Positions 1 to 7,611 of a stretch of DNA of 64,000 bases are shown here, one piece after another. The DNA lies in assembly GCF_900492205.1 (NCBI RefSeq), contig NZ_UEYQ01000012.1:1-64000 (forward strand), given 5' to 3'. The DNA is from Ciceribacter sp. T2.26MG-112.2 (GTDB lineage Bacteria; Pseudomonadota; Alphaproteobacteria; Rhizobiales; Rhizobiaceae). The translations under genes and the position numbers were made by a program. Below the pieces are notes generated by a model, which was not told the DNA's origin, ran no database searches, and saw only the letters and a program-made list of their open reading frames with translations. The number at the start of each line of letters is the position of its first letter. Position 1 is the first letter of the stretch.

Positions 1-41
1 GATCTTGCCACCTCCCCCCTCAAGGGGGAGGTGGCAAGATC
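1..41. repeat. 41-bp palindrome at window edge
   Basis: Positions 1-18 (starting GATCTTGCCACC) are the exact reverse complement of 24-41, leaving a very short loop in a C/G-rich centre. The end of the MarR gene (stop at 40-42) lies on its right arm. It could act as a terminator for the leftward gene, but there is no U-run, so it may instead be one arm of a dispersed palindromic repeat cut by the window edge. Confidence 0.7.
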
Positions 42-489
42 ATCGCCCGATCTCCAAAAGATCGCGCCGCAAACCGTCCGGATCGCCCGACGAAAGCTCG
101 GCCTCGACGGCGGCATGGGTCTCGCGCCAGATCGGCACGGCGGCCGAGAGCACGGCGGCGCCGTCGGCGGTCAGCCGCAGCCGCTTGCCGCGCCGGTCCT
201 TCGGGTCGGTCTCGATCGACACCCAGCCGCGCCGCTCAAGCGGCTTCAGCGCCGCCGTCAGCGTGGTTCGGTCCATGGCGAGCAGATGCGCGACCGGCCC
301 CATCGGTGGCGGCTCCGGACGATTGAGGGCCATCATCAGCGAGAATTGGCCATTGGTGAGCCCGAGCGCCTTAAGTGCCGTGTCGAAGCGGCGCGCCAAG
401 GCCCGCGCGGCCCGTTGGGCATGCAGGCACAGGCACGTATCGCGCACATGAATGGTGGTGGAATAGGGAATCAGGGGCTCGGTTGACAT
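40..489 (-). CDS. MarR family transcriptional regulator
   Basis: A 149-residue protein of normal MarR length. The winged helix runs roughly from residue 40 to 106, with an ALGLTNGQFSL helix, a recognition helix near MDRTTLTAALKPLERRG and the typical DPKDRRGK wing. MarR proteins bind palindromic operators as dimers and release on binding small ligands. It diverges from the DUF899 gene at 552. An inverted repeat at 490-508 starts immediately beyond its start codon, so it probably represses both itself and the rightward genes. The ligand is unknown. The family call is secure; the target is inferred from position. Confidence 0.9.
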   Translation of the reverse strand: MSTEPLIPYSTTIHVRDTCLCLHAQRAARALARRFDTALKALGLTNGQFSLMMALNRPEPPPMGPVAHLLAMDRTTLTAALKPLERRGWVSIETDPKDRRGKRLRLTADGAAVLSAAVPIWRETHAAVEAELSSGDPDGLRRDLLEIGR

Positions 490-508
490 ATATCAAATAT
501 GTTGATAT
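490..508. promoter_or_regulatory. probable MarR operator
   Basis: ATATCAA (490-496) and TTGATAT (502-508) form a perfect 7-bp inverted repeat with a 5-nt spacer. A further palindrome TTGATATCAA lies at 502-511. The site lies between the divergent MarR and DUF899 genes, next to the MarR start codon, which suits divergent autoregulation. AT-rich 7+5+7 spacing is typical of MarR sites. Confidence 0.65.
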
Positions 509-551
509 CAACCTAAATGTCAAGATGAAACCGGGCCCGGAGGAGGGGAGA

Positions 552-1280
552 ATGGAACATTCTGTCGTATCCCGTGAGGAATGGCTTGAGGCGCGCCGCG
601 CCCTTCTCACGAAGGAAAAGGAAATGACCCGGATGCGTGACCGGGTGAATGCCGCGCGCCTGGCGCTGCCCTGGGTCAAGGTCGACAAGGACTATGTCTT
701 CGACACCCCCGCCGGCGCCAAGACGCTGACCGAGCTGTTCGACGGCCGCAGCCAGCTGGTGATCTACCATTTCATGTTCGGCCCGGACTGGGAGGCCGGC
801 TGCCCCGGTTGCTCCTTCCTTGCCGATCACCTGGACGGCGCGATCGTCCATCTCAACAATCACGACGTTTCGTTCGTCTGCGTGTCGCGCGCTCCGCTCG
901 ACAAGATCGAGGCCTACAAGCGCCGCATGGGCTGGCATTTCCCCTGGGTGTCGTCCTTCGGCTCCGACTTCAATTTCGACTACCACGTCTCCTTCACCAG
1001 GGAAGAACTCGCTGCCGGCCCGGTCTTCTACAATTATCGCGAGACGCCGGCCGAAGACGCGCATGACGAATTGCCCGGCCTGTCGTCCTTCTACCGTGAC
1101 GCCGATGGAACCGTGTTCCACACCTATTCCAACTATGCCCGCGGCGGCGAGGAAATGCTGGGCACGATGATGATCCTCGACTGCGCCCCGCTCGGCCGCA
1201 ACGAGGGCTCGACCATGGACTTCGTCAAGCGCCATGACGAATACGACACCCGCCCGAAGGCGGCGGCCTGTTGCCATTGA
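552..1280 (+). CDS. DUF899 thioredoxin-like protein
   Basis: A 242-residue protein. The ATG at 552 is preceded by GGAGGGGAG and gives the usual family N-terminus (VSREEWLEARRALLTKEKE). A CPGC motif at about residues 84-87 follows GPDWEAG, the thioredoxin-like motif of the DUF899 family, whose enzymatic role is not established. It is the first gene of a rightward series (DUF899, DUF1579, two VOC proteins) diverging from MarR. This set often occurs together in rhizobial genomes as a presumed detoxification or secondary-substrate group; that role is inference. Confidence 0.88.
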   Translation: MEHSVVSREEWLEARRALLTKEKEMTRMRDRVNAARLALPWVKVDKDYVFDTPAGAKTLTELFDGRSQLVIYHFMFGPDWEAGCPGCSFLADHLDGAIVHLNNHDVSFVCVSRAPLDKIEAYKRRMGWHFPWVSSFGSDFNFDYHVSFTREELAAGPVFYNYRETPAEDAHDELPGLSSFYRDADGTVFHTYSNYARGGEEMLGTMMILDCAPLGRNEGSTMDFVKRHDEYDTRPKAAACCH

Positions 1281-1308
1281 AGGTGAACCGAACCGAGGAG
1301 GAGAAGTC

Positions 1309-1797
1309 ATGGAATTTTCCAAACCCCGCGAGGAGCACCGCTTTCTCGAAAAACTGGTCGGCGACTGGGTGGTGACCGCAAGCACCGGACACGAGGGCTA
1401 CGATCCGAACGATCCGGCGAAGGTCTGGACCGAGACCGTTCGCTCGGTCGGCGGGCTGTGGTTCATCGCCGAGGGCAGGGGCGCCATGCCCGACGGCAAT
1501 CCCGGTCAGATGGTCATGACGCTCGGCTACGACCCCAGGCTCGGCCACTATGTCGGCACCTGGGTCGGCTCGATGATGGACAAGCTCTGGATCTACAAGG
1601 GCTGGATCGAGCCGGACGGCAAGACGCTGACGCTGGAAGCGGAAGGCCCGAGCTTCGAGGACCCGGAGAAGACCGACGTTTATCATGATGTCATCACCTT
1701 CATCGATGATGACCGGCGCACCTTCTCCGGCAGCGTGCGCCTGCCGGACGGCACGTTCAAAACCTTTATGACCAGCGAGATGCAGCGCCGGGCCTGA
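1309..1797 (+). CDS. DUF1579 family protein
   Basis: A 162-residue protein. The start at 1309 follows GAGGAGGAG and sits 28 bp after the DUF899 stop, suggesting co-transcription. The sequence has the DUF1579 pattern: an N-terminal HRFLEKLVGDW segment, repeated beta-strand stretches (GLWFIAEG, MTLGYDP, YVGTWVGSMM) and a lipocalin-like layout. No catalytic residues are recognised and no signal peptide is present, so it is cytoplasmic. Function is unknown; lipocalin-like ligand binding would be inference. Confidence 0.83.
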   Translation: MEFSKPREEHRFLEKLVGDWVVTASTGHEGYDPNDPAKVWTETVRSVGGLWFIAEGRGAMPDGNPGQMVMTLGYDPRLGHYVGTWVGSMMDKLWIYKGWIEPDGKTLTLEAEGPSFEDPEKTDVYHDVITFIDDDRRTFSGSVRLPDGTFKTFMTSEMQRRA

Positions 1798-1911
1798 AGC
1801 TTGCAGAGTTGCCGGGACGAACCGCGCCACAAGCACGGTCGCGTGTCCGTGTAAGGCCCCCTGCCCATCCGACGCATGCCCCGCATGGGCCCGCTCCGAG
1901 GAAAGGAACGC

Positions 1912-2385
1912 ATGATGAAGGTCACACAGAATCTCTGGTTCGAAAAGGATATGGAAGAAGCCGTGCGCTTCTACACCTCGCTGATCCCCGGTTCCTCTGT
2001 GGATTGGATGTCGGCGGTTCCCGCCGACACCCCGAGCGGCCCGGCCGGCAGCGTCAGGCTCGCCGGCTTTACCCTCGGCGACCAGCGCTACATGGCGATC
2101 GAAGCCGGGCCGCTCGATCCGTTCAACCACAGTTTCTCCATCATCGTCGGCTGCGACAGCCAGGAGGAGATCGACCGGCTGTGGGAAGCGCTGAGCGAGG
2201 GCGGTCAGGTCGAGCAGTGCGGCTGGCTCAGGGACCGCTTCGGCCTCTCCTGGCAGATCACCCCGACCCGGCTCGGCGAACTGATGTCGGACCCGGATCC
2301 GGCCAAGGCGAAGCGCGTCACCGAGGCCATGCTGAAGATGGTGAAATTCGACATTGCCGGGCTCGAGGCTGCTGCCCGGGGCTGA
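1912..2385 (+). CDS. VOC superfamily protein (PhnB-like)
   Basis: A 157-residue single-domain protein. The chosen start (MMKVTQNLWF) has GAGGAAAGGAACG just upstream. LWFEKDMEEAVRFYTSLIP is the VOC opening, and the family pattern continues with FNHSFSIIVGCDSQEEIDRLW and GWLRDRFGLSWQITP, as in the PhnB/demethylubiquinone-methyltransferase-like subgroup. Despite that database name, this subgroup is not a proven methyltransferase. It is probably transcribed with the preceding DUF899/DUF1579 genes. Confidence 0.85.
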   Translation: MMKVTQNLWFEKDMEEAVRFYTSLIPGSSVDWMSAVPADTPSGPAGSVRLAGFTLGDQRYMAIEAGPLDPFNHSFSIIVGCDSQEEIDRLWEALSEGGQVEQCGWLRDRFGLSWQITPTRLGELMSDPDPAKAKRVTEAMLKMVKFDIAGLEAAARG

Positions 2386-2482
2386 CGCATCATTGACGCA
2401 TATTGAACCGGGCCGCCGGCCAAGGCTGGCGGGCGGTCAACACTGATCCGTATTCCGCAACCGAAGAGAAAAGGAACGGTCC

Positions 2483-3259
2483 ATGCAAGGCACCTTCATC
2501 TGGTACGAACTGATGCCCACCGACGCGCCCTCTGCCGTCGAATTCTACACCAAGGTCGTCGGTTGGACGGCCAAGGATAGCGGCATGCCCGGATATGACT
2601 ACACGATCCTTGGCATTCCCGGCTACGACATGGGCGTTGCCGGCGTGATGCAGCTCACCGACGAGATGAAGGCCAAGGGTGTCCCGCCGAACTGGGCGGG
2701 CTATGTCGCCGTCGATGATGTCGATGCCATGGCGCAAAAATTCGCCGACAATGGCGGGACCGTCCGTCACGCGCCGGAGGACATTCCCGGCGTCGGCCGT
2801 TTCGCCGTCGTCGCCGATCCGCAGGGTGCGGTGATCAGCCTGCTGAAGGTCATCATGCCGGAAGGGCCGATGCCGCCGGAGCCCGCCTTCGGCACACCCG
2901 GCGCCTTCGGCTGGACCGAACTCATGGCAGGAAATGCCGAGGAAGCCTTCGCCTTCTACCAGAAGATGTTCGGTTGGGAAAAGGACATGGCCGTCGACAT
3001 GGGCGAAATGGGCACCTACCAGTGCTTTGCCAAGAACGGCAAGGCGTTGGGCGGGATGATGACCAAGCCGCCCATGGTGAGCGCACCCTTCTGGGGCTAT
3101 TACATCACGGTCGATGCGATCGATGCGGCGGCCGAGCGCGTGCGCCAGGGCGGCGGCAAGATCCTGTTCGGGCCTGAGCCCGTGCCCGGCGGCAGCTTCA
3201 TCCTGCAATGCCAGGACCCGCAGGGCACCTATTTCGCGCTGTCCGCGTCGAAGCGCTGA
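2483..3259 (+). CDS. two-domain VOC (glyoxalase-like) protein
   Basis: A 258-residue protein built from two VOC repeats. Domain one begins FIWYELMPTDAPSAVEFYTKVVGW; domain two begins FGWTELMAGNAEEAFAFYQKMFGWE near residue 137. Each ends in a DPQG segment (DPQGAVISLLK and DPQGTYFAL). The AAGAGAAAAGGAACGG leader supplies the ribosome site. Proteins of this type are predicted metal-dependent lyases or hydroxylases, but no substrate can be read from the sequence. It is the last member of the rightward group started at 552. Confidence 0.88.
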   Translation: MQGTFIWYELMPTDAPSAVEFYTKVVGWTAKDSGMPGYDYTILGIPGYDMGVAGVMQLTDEMKAKGVPPNWAGYVAVDDVDAMAQKFADNGGTVRHAPEDIPGVGRFAVVADPQGAVISLLKVIMPEGPMPPEPAFGTPGAFGWTELMAGNAEEAFAFYQKMFGWEKDMAVDMGEMGTYQCFAKNGKALGGMMTKPPMVSAPFWGYYITVDAIDAAAERVRQGGGKILFGPEPVPGGSFILQCQDPQGTYFALSASKR

Positions 3260-3437
3260 CGTCTCGTGTCCTGAGCGTGTCAACTTCAGCCTCGCCCGGT
3301 CCAATTTTGGGTGGACCGGGCGAAAGCCGTATCGGCGATCTGCGATTCCGCACCGGTTCTGCTATGGGCAGAATGCCCGGCGCGACCAAGCTCCCTTGGC
3401 GGCCCGGCATGGTTCTGCTCAAGACACGGATAGGCTC

Positions 3438-3929
3438 ATGAAAACAACCCTGATCGCCGCGCTTTTCGTCATCGCCCTGCCGTTCGCAGCCCTTGCCGCC
3501 GAGATCCGCTTGCCCGCCGATTCACCGGTCGCGAGCGTCACCATTCCCGACAGCTGGAACCCGACCGAAATCGACCACGGCGTCGAGGCGGTCTCGCCGG
3601 ACGATGCAGTCTATCTGTCGATCGAAGTGGCGGACGAGCAGACCACCGACAAGATCATCGACGACATCTTTGCCTTTCTCGATGAAAACGGCGTGAAGGT
3701 CGATCCGGCCACCCAGACCGAAGCCGACAACAAGCTGAACGGCATGGATGTCTCGACCATCGACTGGGAAGGCGAAGACGAGGATGGCCCGGTTTCGGTC
3801 GGCGTCACCCTTCTGTCGCCGAGGCCCGGAAAGCTCCTGCTGATGACCTATTGGGGATCGAAGGGCGAACAGGAGAAGCATCTCAACGACTTTGTCGCCA
3901 TCATCGCGTCGATCAAGCCGGTCAAGTGA
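3438..3929 (+). CDS. exported hypothetical protein
   Basis: A 163-residue protein. The ATG at 3438 gives a clear Sec signal peptide (MKTTLIAALFVIALPFAALAA, cleavage probably after ALA). The mature part is acidic, with mixed alpha/beta character and no cysteines. I do not recognise the family. It is probably periplasmic. It converges on the PAP2 gene, with 39 bp between the stop codons. Confidence 0.75.
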   Translation: MKTTLIAALFVIALPFAALAAEIRLPADSPVASVTIPDSWNPTEIDHGVEAVSPDDAVYLSIEVADEQTTDKIIDDIFAFLDENGVKVDPATQTEADNKLNGMDVSTIDWEGEDEDGPVSVGVTLLSPRPGKLLLMTYWGSKGEQEKHLNDFVAIIASIKPVK

Positions 3930-3968
3930 CAAAGACAGGCGGCGCCGGCCATTGGCCGCGGCCGCCGA

Positions 3969-4649
3969 CTACGCCGCCGCTGCGGTGCGCTGCCGGTAGA
4001 GATGCGCAAGCATCGCGCAGGCGAGCGCCCATCCGGCCCCGATCGACCAGCCGGCGAGCACGTCGGTCGGATAGTGGACGCCGAGATAGACGCGGCTGAG
4101 GCCCACCATGACCGTCAATAGCACCGCCGATCCGAGGTAGAGGATCTTCTGGCCCCGGCTCTCCGTCATTTCCGCCAGAAGCGCGCCGAGCGTCAGGTAG
4201 ACCACCGCCGAAACCGTCGCATGGCCGCTGGGGAAACTGGTGGTGAAGACGCGTGCGACGCCGGTAAGGTCCGGGCGAGGGCGGTCGAACAGCGATTTGA
4301 GCCCGCTGCTCAAAAGCGTGCCGCCGATCACCGATGCCGTCAGAAACCATCCCGTCCGCTTCCGTTCGATGAGGAAGAGATGGAGGACGACGACCGTGAT
4401 CAGGATTGCGAGAACGGTAAAGCTGCCGAGCGCGGTGACGTCGCGGGCGGCTTCCTCCAGCCAGGCCGGGCCGATCGGGTCGGTCGGATCGCCGGGCGTT
4501 CGAAAGGCCATCAGCACGGCCTCGTCGATCTTCATCGTCTCGCCGTCGCTCACCTCGTCGGCGATCAGGCCGAAGCCGCCCAGCAGAACCGCCAGAGCAG
4601 CGCCTGCGGCATAGGAGGATGTCGAGCCGCCCACTTTGTGCCAGATCAT
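3969..4649 (-). CDS. PAP2-family membrane phosphatase
   Basis: A 226-residue integral membrane protein with about six hydrophobic segments. It carries all three lipid phosphatase motifs: KSLFDRPRP (motif 1), PSGHAT (motif 2) and SRVYLGVHYPTD (motif 3, with the nucleophilic histidine). Family members hydrolyse phosphatidic acid, lipid pyrophosphates such as undecaprenyl pyrophosphate, or glycerophosphate lipids at the outer membrane leaflet. The exact lipid cannot be read from sequence. It appears monocistronic. Confidence 0.9.
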   Translation of the reverse strand: MIWHKVGGSTSSYAAGAALAVLLGGFGLIADEVSDGETMKIDEAVLMAFRTPGDPTDPIGPAWLEEAARDVTALGSFTVLAILITVVVLHLFLIERKRTGWFLTASVIGGTLLSSGLKSLFDRPRPDLTGVARVFTTSFPSGHATVSAVVYLTLGALLAEMTESRGQKILYLGSAVLLTVMVGLSRVYLGVHYPTDVLAGWSIGAGWALACAMLAHLYRQRTAAAA

Positions 4650-4826
4650 CTGTCGTCTTCTTCCGTTTCACAAACCGACGCGGAGCATGTGACCCCATCA
4701 ATCGCCGAAAGATTGCCGCCGAGATTTTCACCAAGGCAAGCGGAGAACGCGCATTGGCGCGCTCTGGCAGGCATGGCAGGGCAGGGGAGATCTACGGCCG
4801 AGGGGAAGTCCTGGCGAACAGTGCCG

Positions 4827-5057
4827 TCAGCCGGCCTTGGCCGTCTTCTTCGTCGCCCGCTTGGCGGGCTTTGCCGCCTCTTCCGGGGCGGCTTCGGCTT
4901 CGCGCAGTATACGCAGCGCCTTCAGCTTTTCGGTCTTCTTGTCGCGGGCCGTCGATTCGGCCGCGATGATGGCGCGGGCGGTATGATCGGTCGTCGCCGC
5001 CTTGTCGCGCGCGTCGACCCTGCCGGGCTTGAAGAATTTGTCCTTGGTCGCGGTCAT
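4827..5057 (-). CDS. small basic hypothetical protein
   Basis: A 76-residue lysine/alanine-rich protein. The first half (MTATKDKFFKPGRVDARDKAATTDHTARAI) is compact, and the C-terminus (KPAKRATKKTAKAG) is histone-H1-like, so nucleic-acid binding is a guess. GAAAGGGCTG-type purines on the coding strand precede the start. It lies downstream of rpsU in the same direction, with a 72-bp gap, and may belong to the cold-shock/rpsU group. No known function. Confidence 0.7.
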   Translation of the reverse strand: MTATKDKFFKPGRVDARDKAATTDHTARAIIAAESTARDKKTEKLKALRILREAEAAPEEAAKPAKRATKKTAKAG

Positions 5058-5129
5058 GGGATCAGCCTTCCGAAAGGGGACGGAGGACGGCTTGCGCCCG
5101 ATGGCGGGCGCAGGCCGCGGGTGAGGCCA

Positions 5130-5369
5130 TTAACGGGTGCGCACGGCAGCCTTCTTCGGCATCGGCAGCAGGCCTTCGCGCTGCATCTTCTTGCGAGCCA
5201 GCTTGCGCAGGCGGCGAACGGCTTCGGCCTTTTCGCGAACGCGCTTTTCAGAAGGCTTTTCGAAGGCGCTGCGGGCCTTCATTTCGCGGAAGAGACCTTC
5301 GCGCTGCATCTTCTTCTTCAGTACCCGGAGTGCCTGGTCGACATTGTTGTCTCGAACGAGAACCTGCAA
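5130..5369 (-). CDS. rpsU: 30S ribosomal protein S21
   Basis: A 79-residue protein with the diagnostic S21 N-terminus ([25 protein letters not shown]) followed by [28 protein letters not shown]21 joins the small subunit late and helps mRNA recruitment near the anti-Shine-Dalgarno end of 16S rRNA. The tail is longer than in enterobacteria, as usual for alphaproteobacteria. The internal string KKMQREGL occurs twice (residues about 19-26 and 60-67). It sits downstream of cspA, consistent with cold-responsive expression of translation factors. Confidence 0.95.
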   Translation of the reverse strand: MQVLVRDNNVDQALRVLKKKMQREGLFREMKARSAFEKPSEKRVREKAEAVRRLRKLARKKMQREGLLPMPKKAAVRTR

Positions 5370-5424
5370 GGGATTTCCTTTCCATCGGCGCCCGAGCGCC
5401 GTTTAGTGTTAGAGGGTTGAAAGA

Positions 5425-5709
5425 CTAACGCCCGACGCGGATCGAGGAGGGCTTCAGCCAGGGTTCGGCCTTGACCGTCGCCTGCTGCTGCTTCTCCACT
5501 GTTCCCGACGACGTTTCAATGCCGTCGATGTCGGACAGGGTGACGCGGCGTTCGAAATTCTCCGCGTCGAAACGGACGCGGTATTCCGGCTCGCCATGTT
5601 CGGCGGGCAATACCGTAATGATGCGACAGGCCTGCCTGTTCCGGCTTGTGCCGGAAATGCCGTCCCGAAGCAGGACCCGATCACCCACACGGGGAGACGA
5701 TTTACGCAT
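5425..5709 (-). CDS. conserved hypothetical protein in cspA-rpsU group
   Basis: A 94-residue protein. Its first half (SPRVGDRVLLRDGISGTSRNRQACRIITVLPA, then YRVRFDAENFERRVTLSDID) has the look of a small beta-barrel of KOW/SH3-like type; the C-terminal third is polar and probably disordered. I do not recognise a named family. It lies between cspA and rpsU, all on the minus strand. It may be an RNA-binding accessory of the group, but this rests only on position and fold impression. Confidence 0.7.
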   Translation of the reverse strand: MRKSSPRVGDRVLLRDGISGTSRNRQACRIITVLPAEHGEPEYRVRFDAENFERRVTLSDIDGIETSSGTVEKQQQATVKAEPWLKPSSIRVGR

Positions 5710-5762
5710 GATAGGGTCCTTTCACGACCTGTCCCGCGGAACACGAGAACCTGGGACAAATC

Positions 5763-5787
5763 AAAAAGGCCGGGCGTTACCCCGACC
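5763..5787 (-). terminator. intrinsic terminator of cspA (5.9 kb copy)
   Basis: Read on the minus strand, GGTCGGG and CCCGGCC form a 7-bp stem (one G-U pair) around a 6-nt loop, followed by TTTTT. It lies about 60 nt past the cspA stop and would separate cspA from the small gene at 5425-5709. Confidence 0.75.
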
Positions 5788-5813
5788 TCTTCCTGTCACT
5801 CAAAGCCTTGACT

Positions 5814-5831
5814 GCCGGTACATCCGTGGTC
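5814..5831 (-). other. 3'UTR motif shared by both csp genes (copy 1)
   Basis: The 18-nt string GCCGGTACATCCGTGGTC (plus strand) lies between the cspA stop and its terminator. The other csp gene has a 17/18 identical string at 13701-13718 in the same place. The intervening sequence is not conserved, so this is not simple duplication background. Confidence 0.6.
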
Positions 5832-5849
5832 AGTCGCGGCGAATGACAA

Positions 5850-6059
5850 TTATGCGGCCCGCAGGTTGTCCGCCGAGTTCTTGCCCGACTTCTTGTCGCG
5901 CACGATGTCGTAGGAAACCTTCTGGCCTTCAACGAGTTCGCGCATGCCCGACCGTTCAACGGCGGAGATGTGAACGAATACGTCGGTCGAGCCTTCGTCA
6001 GGCTGAATGAAGCCGAAGCCCTTGGTGCTGTTGAACCACTTTACGGTGCCAGTATTCAT
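5850..6059 (-). CDS. cspA: cold-shock protein, CspA family
   Basis: A 69-residue single cold-shock domain. Both RNA-binding motifs are intact: KGFGFIQ (RNP1) and VFVHIS (RNP2). CSD proteins bind single-stranded RNA and melt structure at low temperature. GAAAGGATATC precedes the ATG. There is a long upstream region (about 260 bp to the next gene), as expected for a structured cold-shock leader. The protein is about 80% identical by eye to the csp product at 13735-13944. Confidence 0.95.
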   Translation of the reverse strand: MNTGTVKWFNSTKGFGFIQPDEGSTDVFVHISAVERSGMRELVEGQKVSYDIVRDKKSGKNSADNLRAA

Positions 6060-6319
6060 AACGATATCCTTTCAATCGTTGGGTTCGCCGGTGAGATATT
6101 CGTCCGGCTTGATCGACGTTGAGAGGAAATCTGACGGTGCGCCGTGGCGCGTAGACAAACACACTAGCAATCTTCGATAGCGGCAATATAAACCTTTTGC
6201 CACGGATTGCAATGAACGAATGAAGAATCTTCGGGACTTCGATTTTCACGCGAGATCGAATCCGCCCCATGCCACGCGGGCAGGCGGGCCGAGACGCCAC
6301 GCTGACAACGGCCTTTATC

Positions 6320-7585
6320 TCACGCCACCAGCCCCTGGGCGATCTTGTAGCGCACCTCCGTCTGCTTGTCCTTTTCCGCCGGCCGCTCGAAGTGGTGGAC
6401 GAAGATCCGGACCGCCTCATGCAGGCTGGTTGTGGTCGCGAAAGCCTGGCGATTCGCCTTTTGGTAGGGCTTGGCGATCTCCGCCAGCATGATCTCGACA
6501 TTGCGTTGCGGATCCCTCAGCACATGATCGGGAAAGCCCGCGCCGACGCCGCCGTTCTGGTTGAGCTGGAAGAGGCCGAAGCTGCGCTCGCCCTTGAGGT
6601 TGGACGCGTCCGGGTCGAGGCCCGATTCGGCGATGGCATTGGCGATGGCGGCGATCTGCTGGGGCGTGCCATAGCCGTGCGCGGCGAACTTGGCGGCGAT
6701 CATCTCGGCATGTTTGCGGCGCGCGGGCTTGATGCGCGAAGACGCATAATTGATCGCGCCGGGCGAGACCGGCACGCCGCCGCTCGACTGAAGCATTCCC
6801 GCGACGTATCTTTCGACCGCGCTGGCAATGAAGGGCCGGCTTTCCTCGAAGGCGTCCTGCAAGGCGCCGGCGATACGCTCGATGATCTGCTGTCCGGTCT
6901 CCCCCGCGAGCAGCGCCGCATCCCGCCCGGAAAGCGGCTCCGTGTCGCGCCGGTCCTGGTCCGCCGTGCTCGCAGCCTTTGCCAGAAGGTCCGCCCTGCG
7001 GGTGGCCGGCGTTTCGATCGCCAGCACGGCGGCCTCGCGCCCCAGGATCTGCGACAGCAGCAGCTGCGCCATCGATACCGGCCGGCCCAGCGCCTCGGCG
7101 AGCACCTCCTGCGCCTGCGCCGCCATGATCGCGAACAAGGTGCACTGTGCGCGCCAGTCAAGGACGTCTTCGGCACTGTAGTGGATCCCGTAGCCGGGAT
7201 CGGCGCCTTGCAGCGCCCACTCCTTGGCGGAAAAGGCAAAGAGGCCGTGACCGGACGAGCCGACCGGCGGGGTTTCGCGCACATTGCTGCGCAGCTGCGC
7301 GACGGCCATCAGGTAGAAGGCGTTGCCGCCGAACATCGAGGCCTGCTCGACGCAGTGCCGTGCCACCAGGTCCTTGTCCAGCGGACCGAGGGTGTCGGCC
7401 GCCTTGTCGATCGCGTCGTCGCTGATCCACCCCTCGGTCTTTTCCCCGGTCGAAAGCCTGATCTTGGTCCAGGGCAGCTGCGTGTCGTCGACAATTTCGA
7501 CCTTCATTCCGGCCTCGGCCTTCACGCCGAGTGGCTTGCCGCCGCGTTCATCCCGCATCATGCGGGTCTGTTTCATCACCGCCAT
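6320..7585 (-). CDS. phage-tail-lysozyme-like protein with SH3-like N-terminus
   Basis: A 421-residue protein. The N-terminus (residues about 14-60; GMKVEIVDDTQLPWTKIRLSTGEKTEGWI) resembles a bacterial SH3 domain. The C-terminal 120 residues carry AAIANAIAESGLDPDASN followed by SFGLFQLNQNGGVG, the pattern of phage tail lysozyme/transglycosylase domains, with a likely catalytic glutamate in AESGLDP. There is no signal peptide. It follows the lipoprotein gene by 26 bp in the same direction, so the two are probably one operon. Peptidoglycan cleavage is likely; the biological setting is unknown. Confidence 0.75.
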   Translation of the reverse strand: MAVMKQTRMMRDERGGKPLGVKAEAGMKVEIVDDTQLPWTKIRLSTGEKTEGWISDDAIDKAADTLGPLDKDLVARHCVEQASMFGGNAFYLMAVAQLRSNVRETPPVGSSGHGLFAFSAKEWALQGADPGYGIHYSAEDVLDWRAQCTLFAIMAAQAQEVLAEALGRPVSMAQLLLSQILGREAAVLAIETPATRRADLLAKAASTADQDRRDTEPLSGRDAALLAGETGQQIIERIAGALQDAFEESRPFIASAVERYVAGMLQSSGGVPVSPGAINYASSRIKPARRKHAEMIAAKFAAHGYGTPQQIAAIANAIAESGLDPDASNLKGERSFGLFQLNQNGGVGAGFPDHVLRDPQRNVEIMLAEIAKPYQKANRQAFATTTSLHEAVRIFVHHFERPAEKDKQTEVRYKIAQGLVA

Positions 7586-7611
7586 GGATCAGATCCTCCC
7601 TTCCATCTTCG

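Noticed and set aside
1912-2385. Ubiquinone methyltransferase
   Set aside because: The PhnB/demethylubiquinone label is a historical database name; the protein is a VOC domain with no SAM-binding motif.
6320-7585. Prophage remnant indicated by the phage-type lysozyme
   Set aside because: No other phage genes, composition equals background, and the gene forms an operon with a lipoprotein gene.
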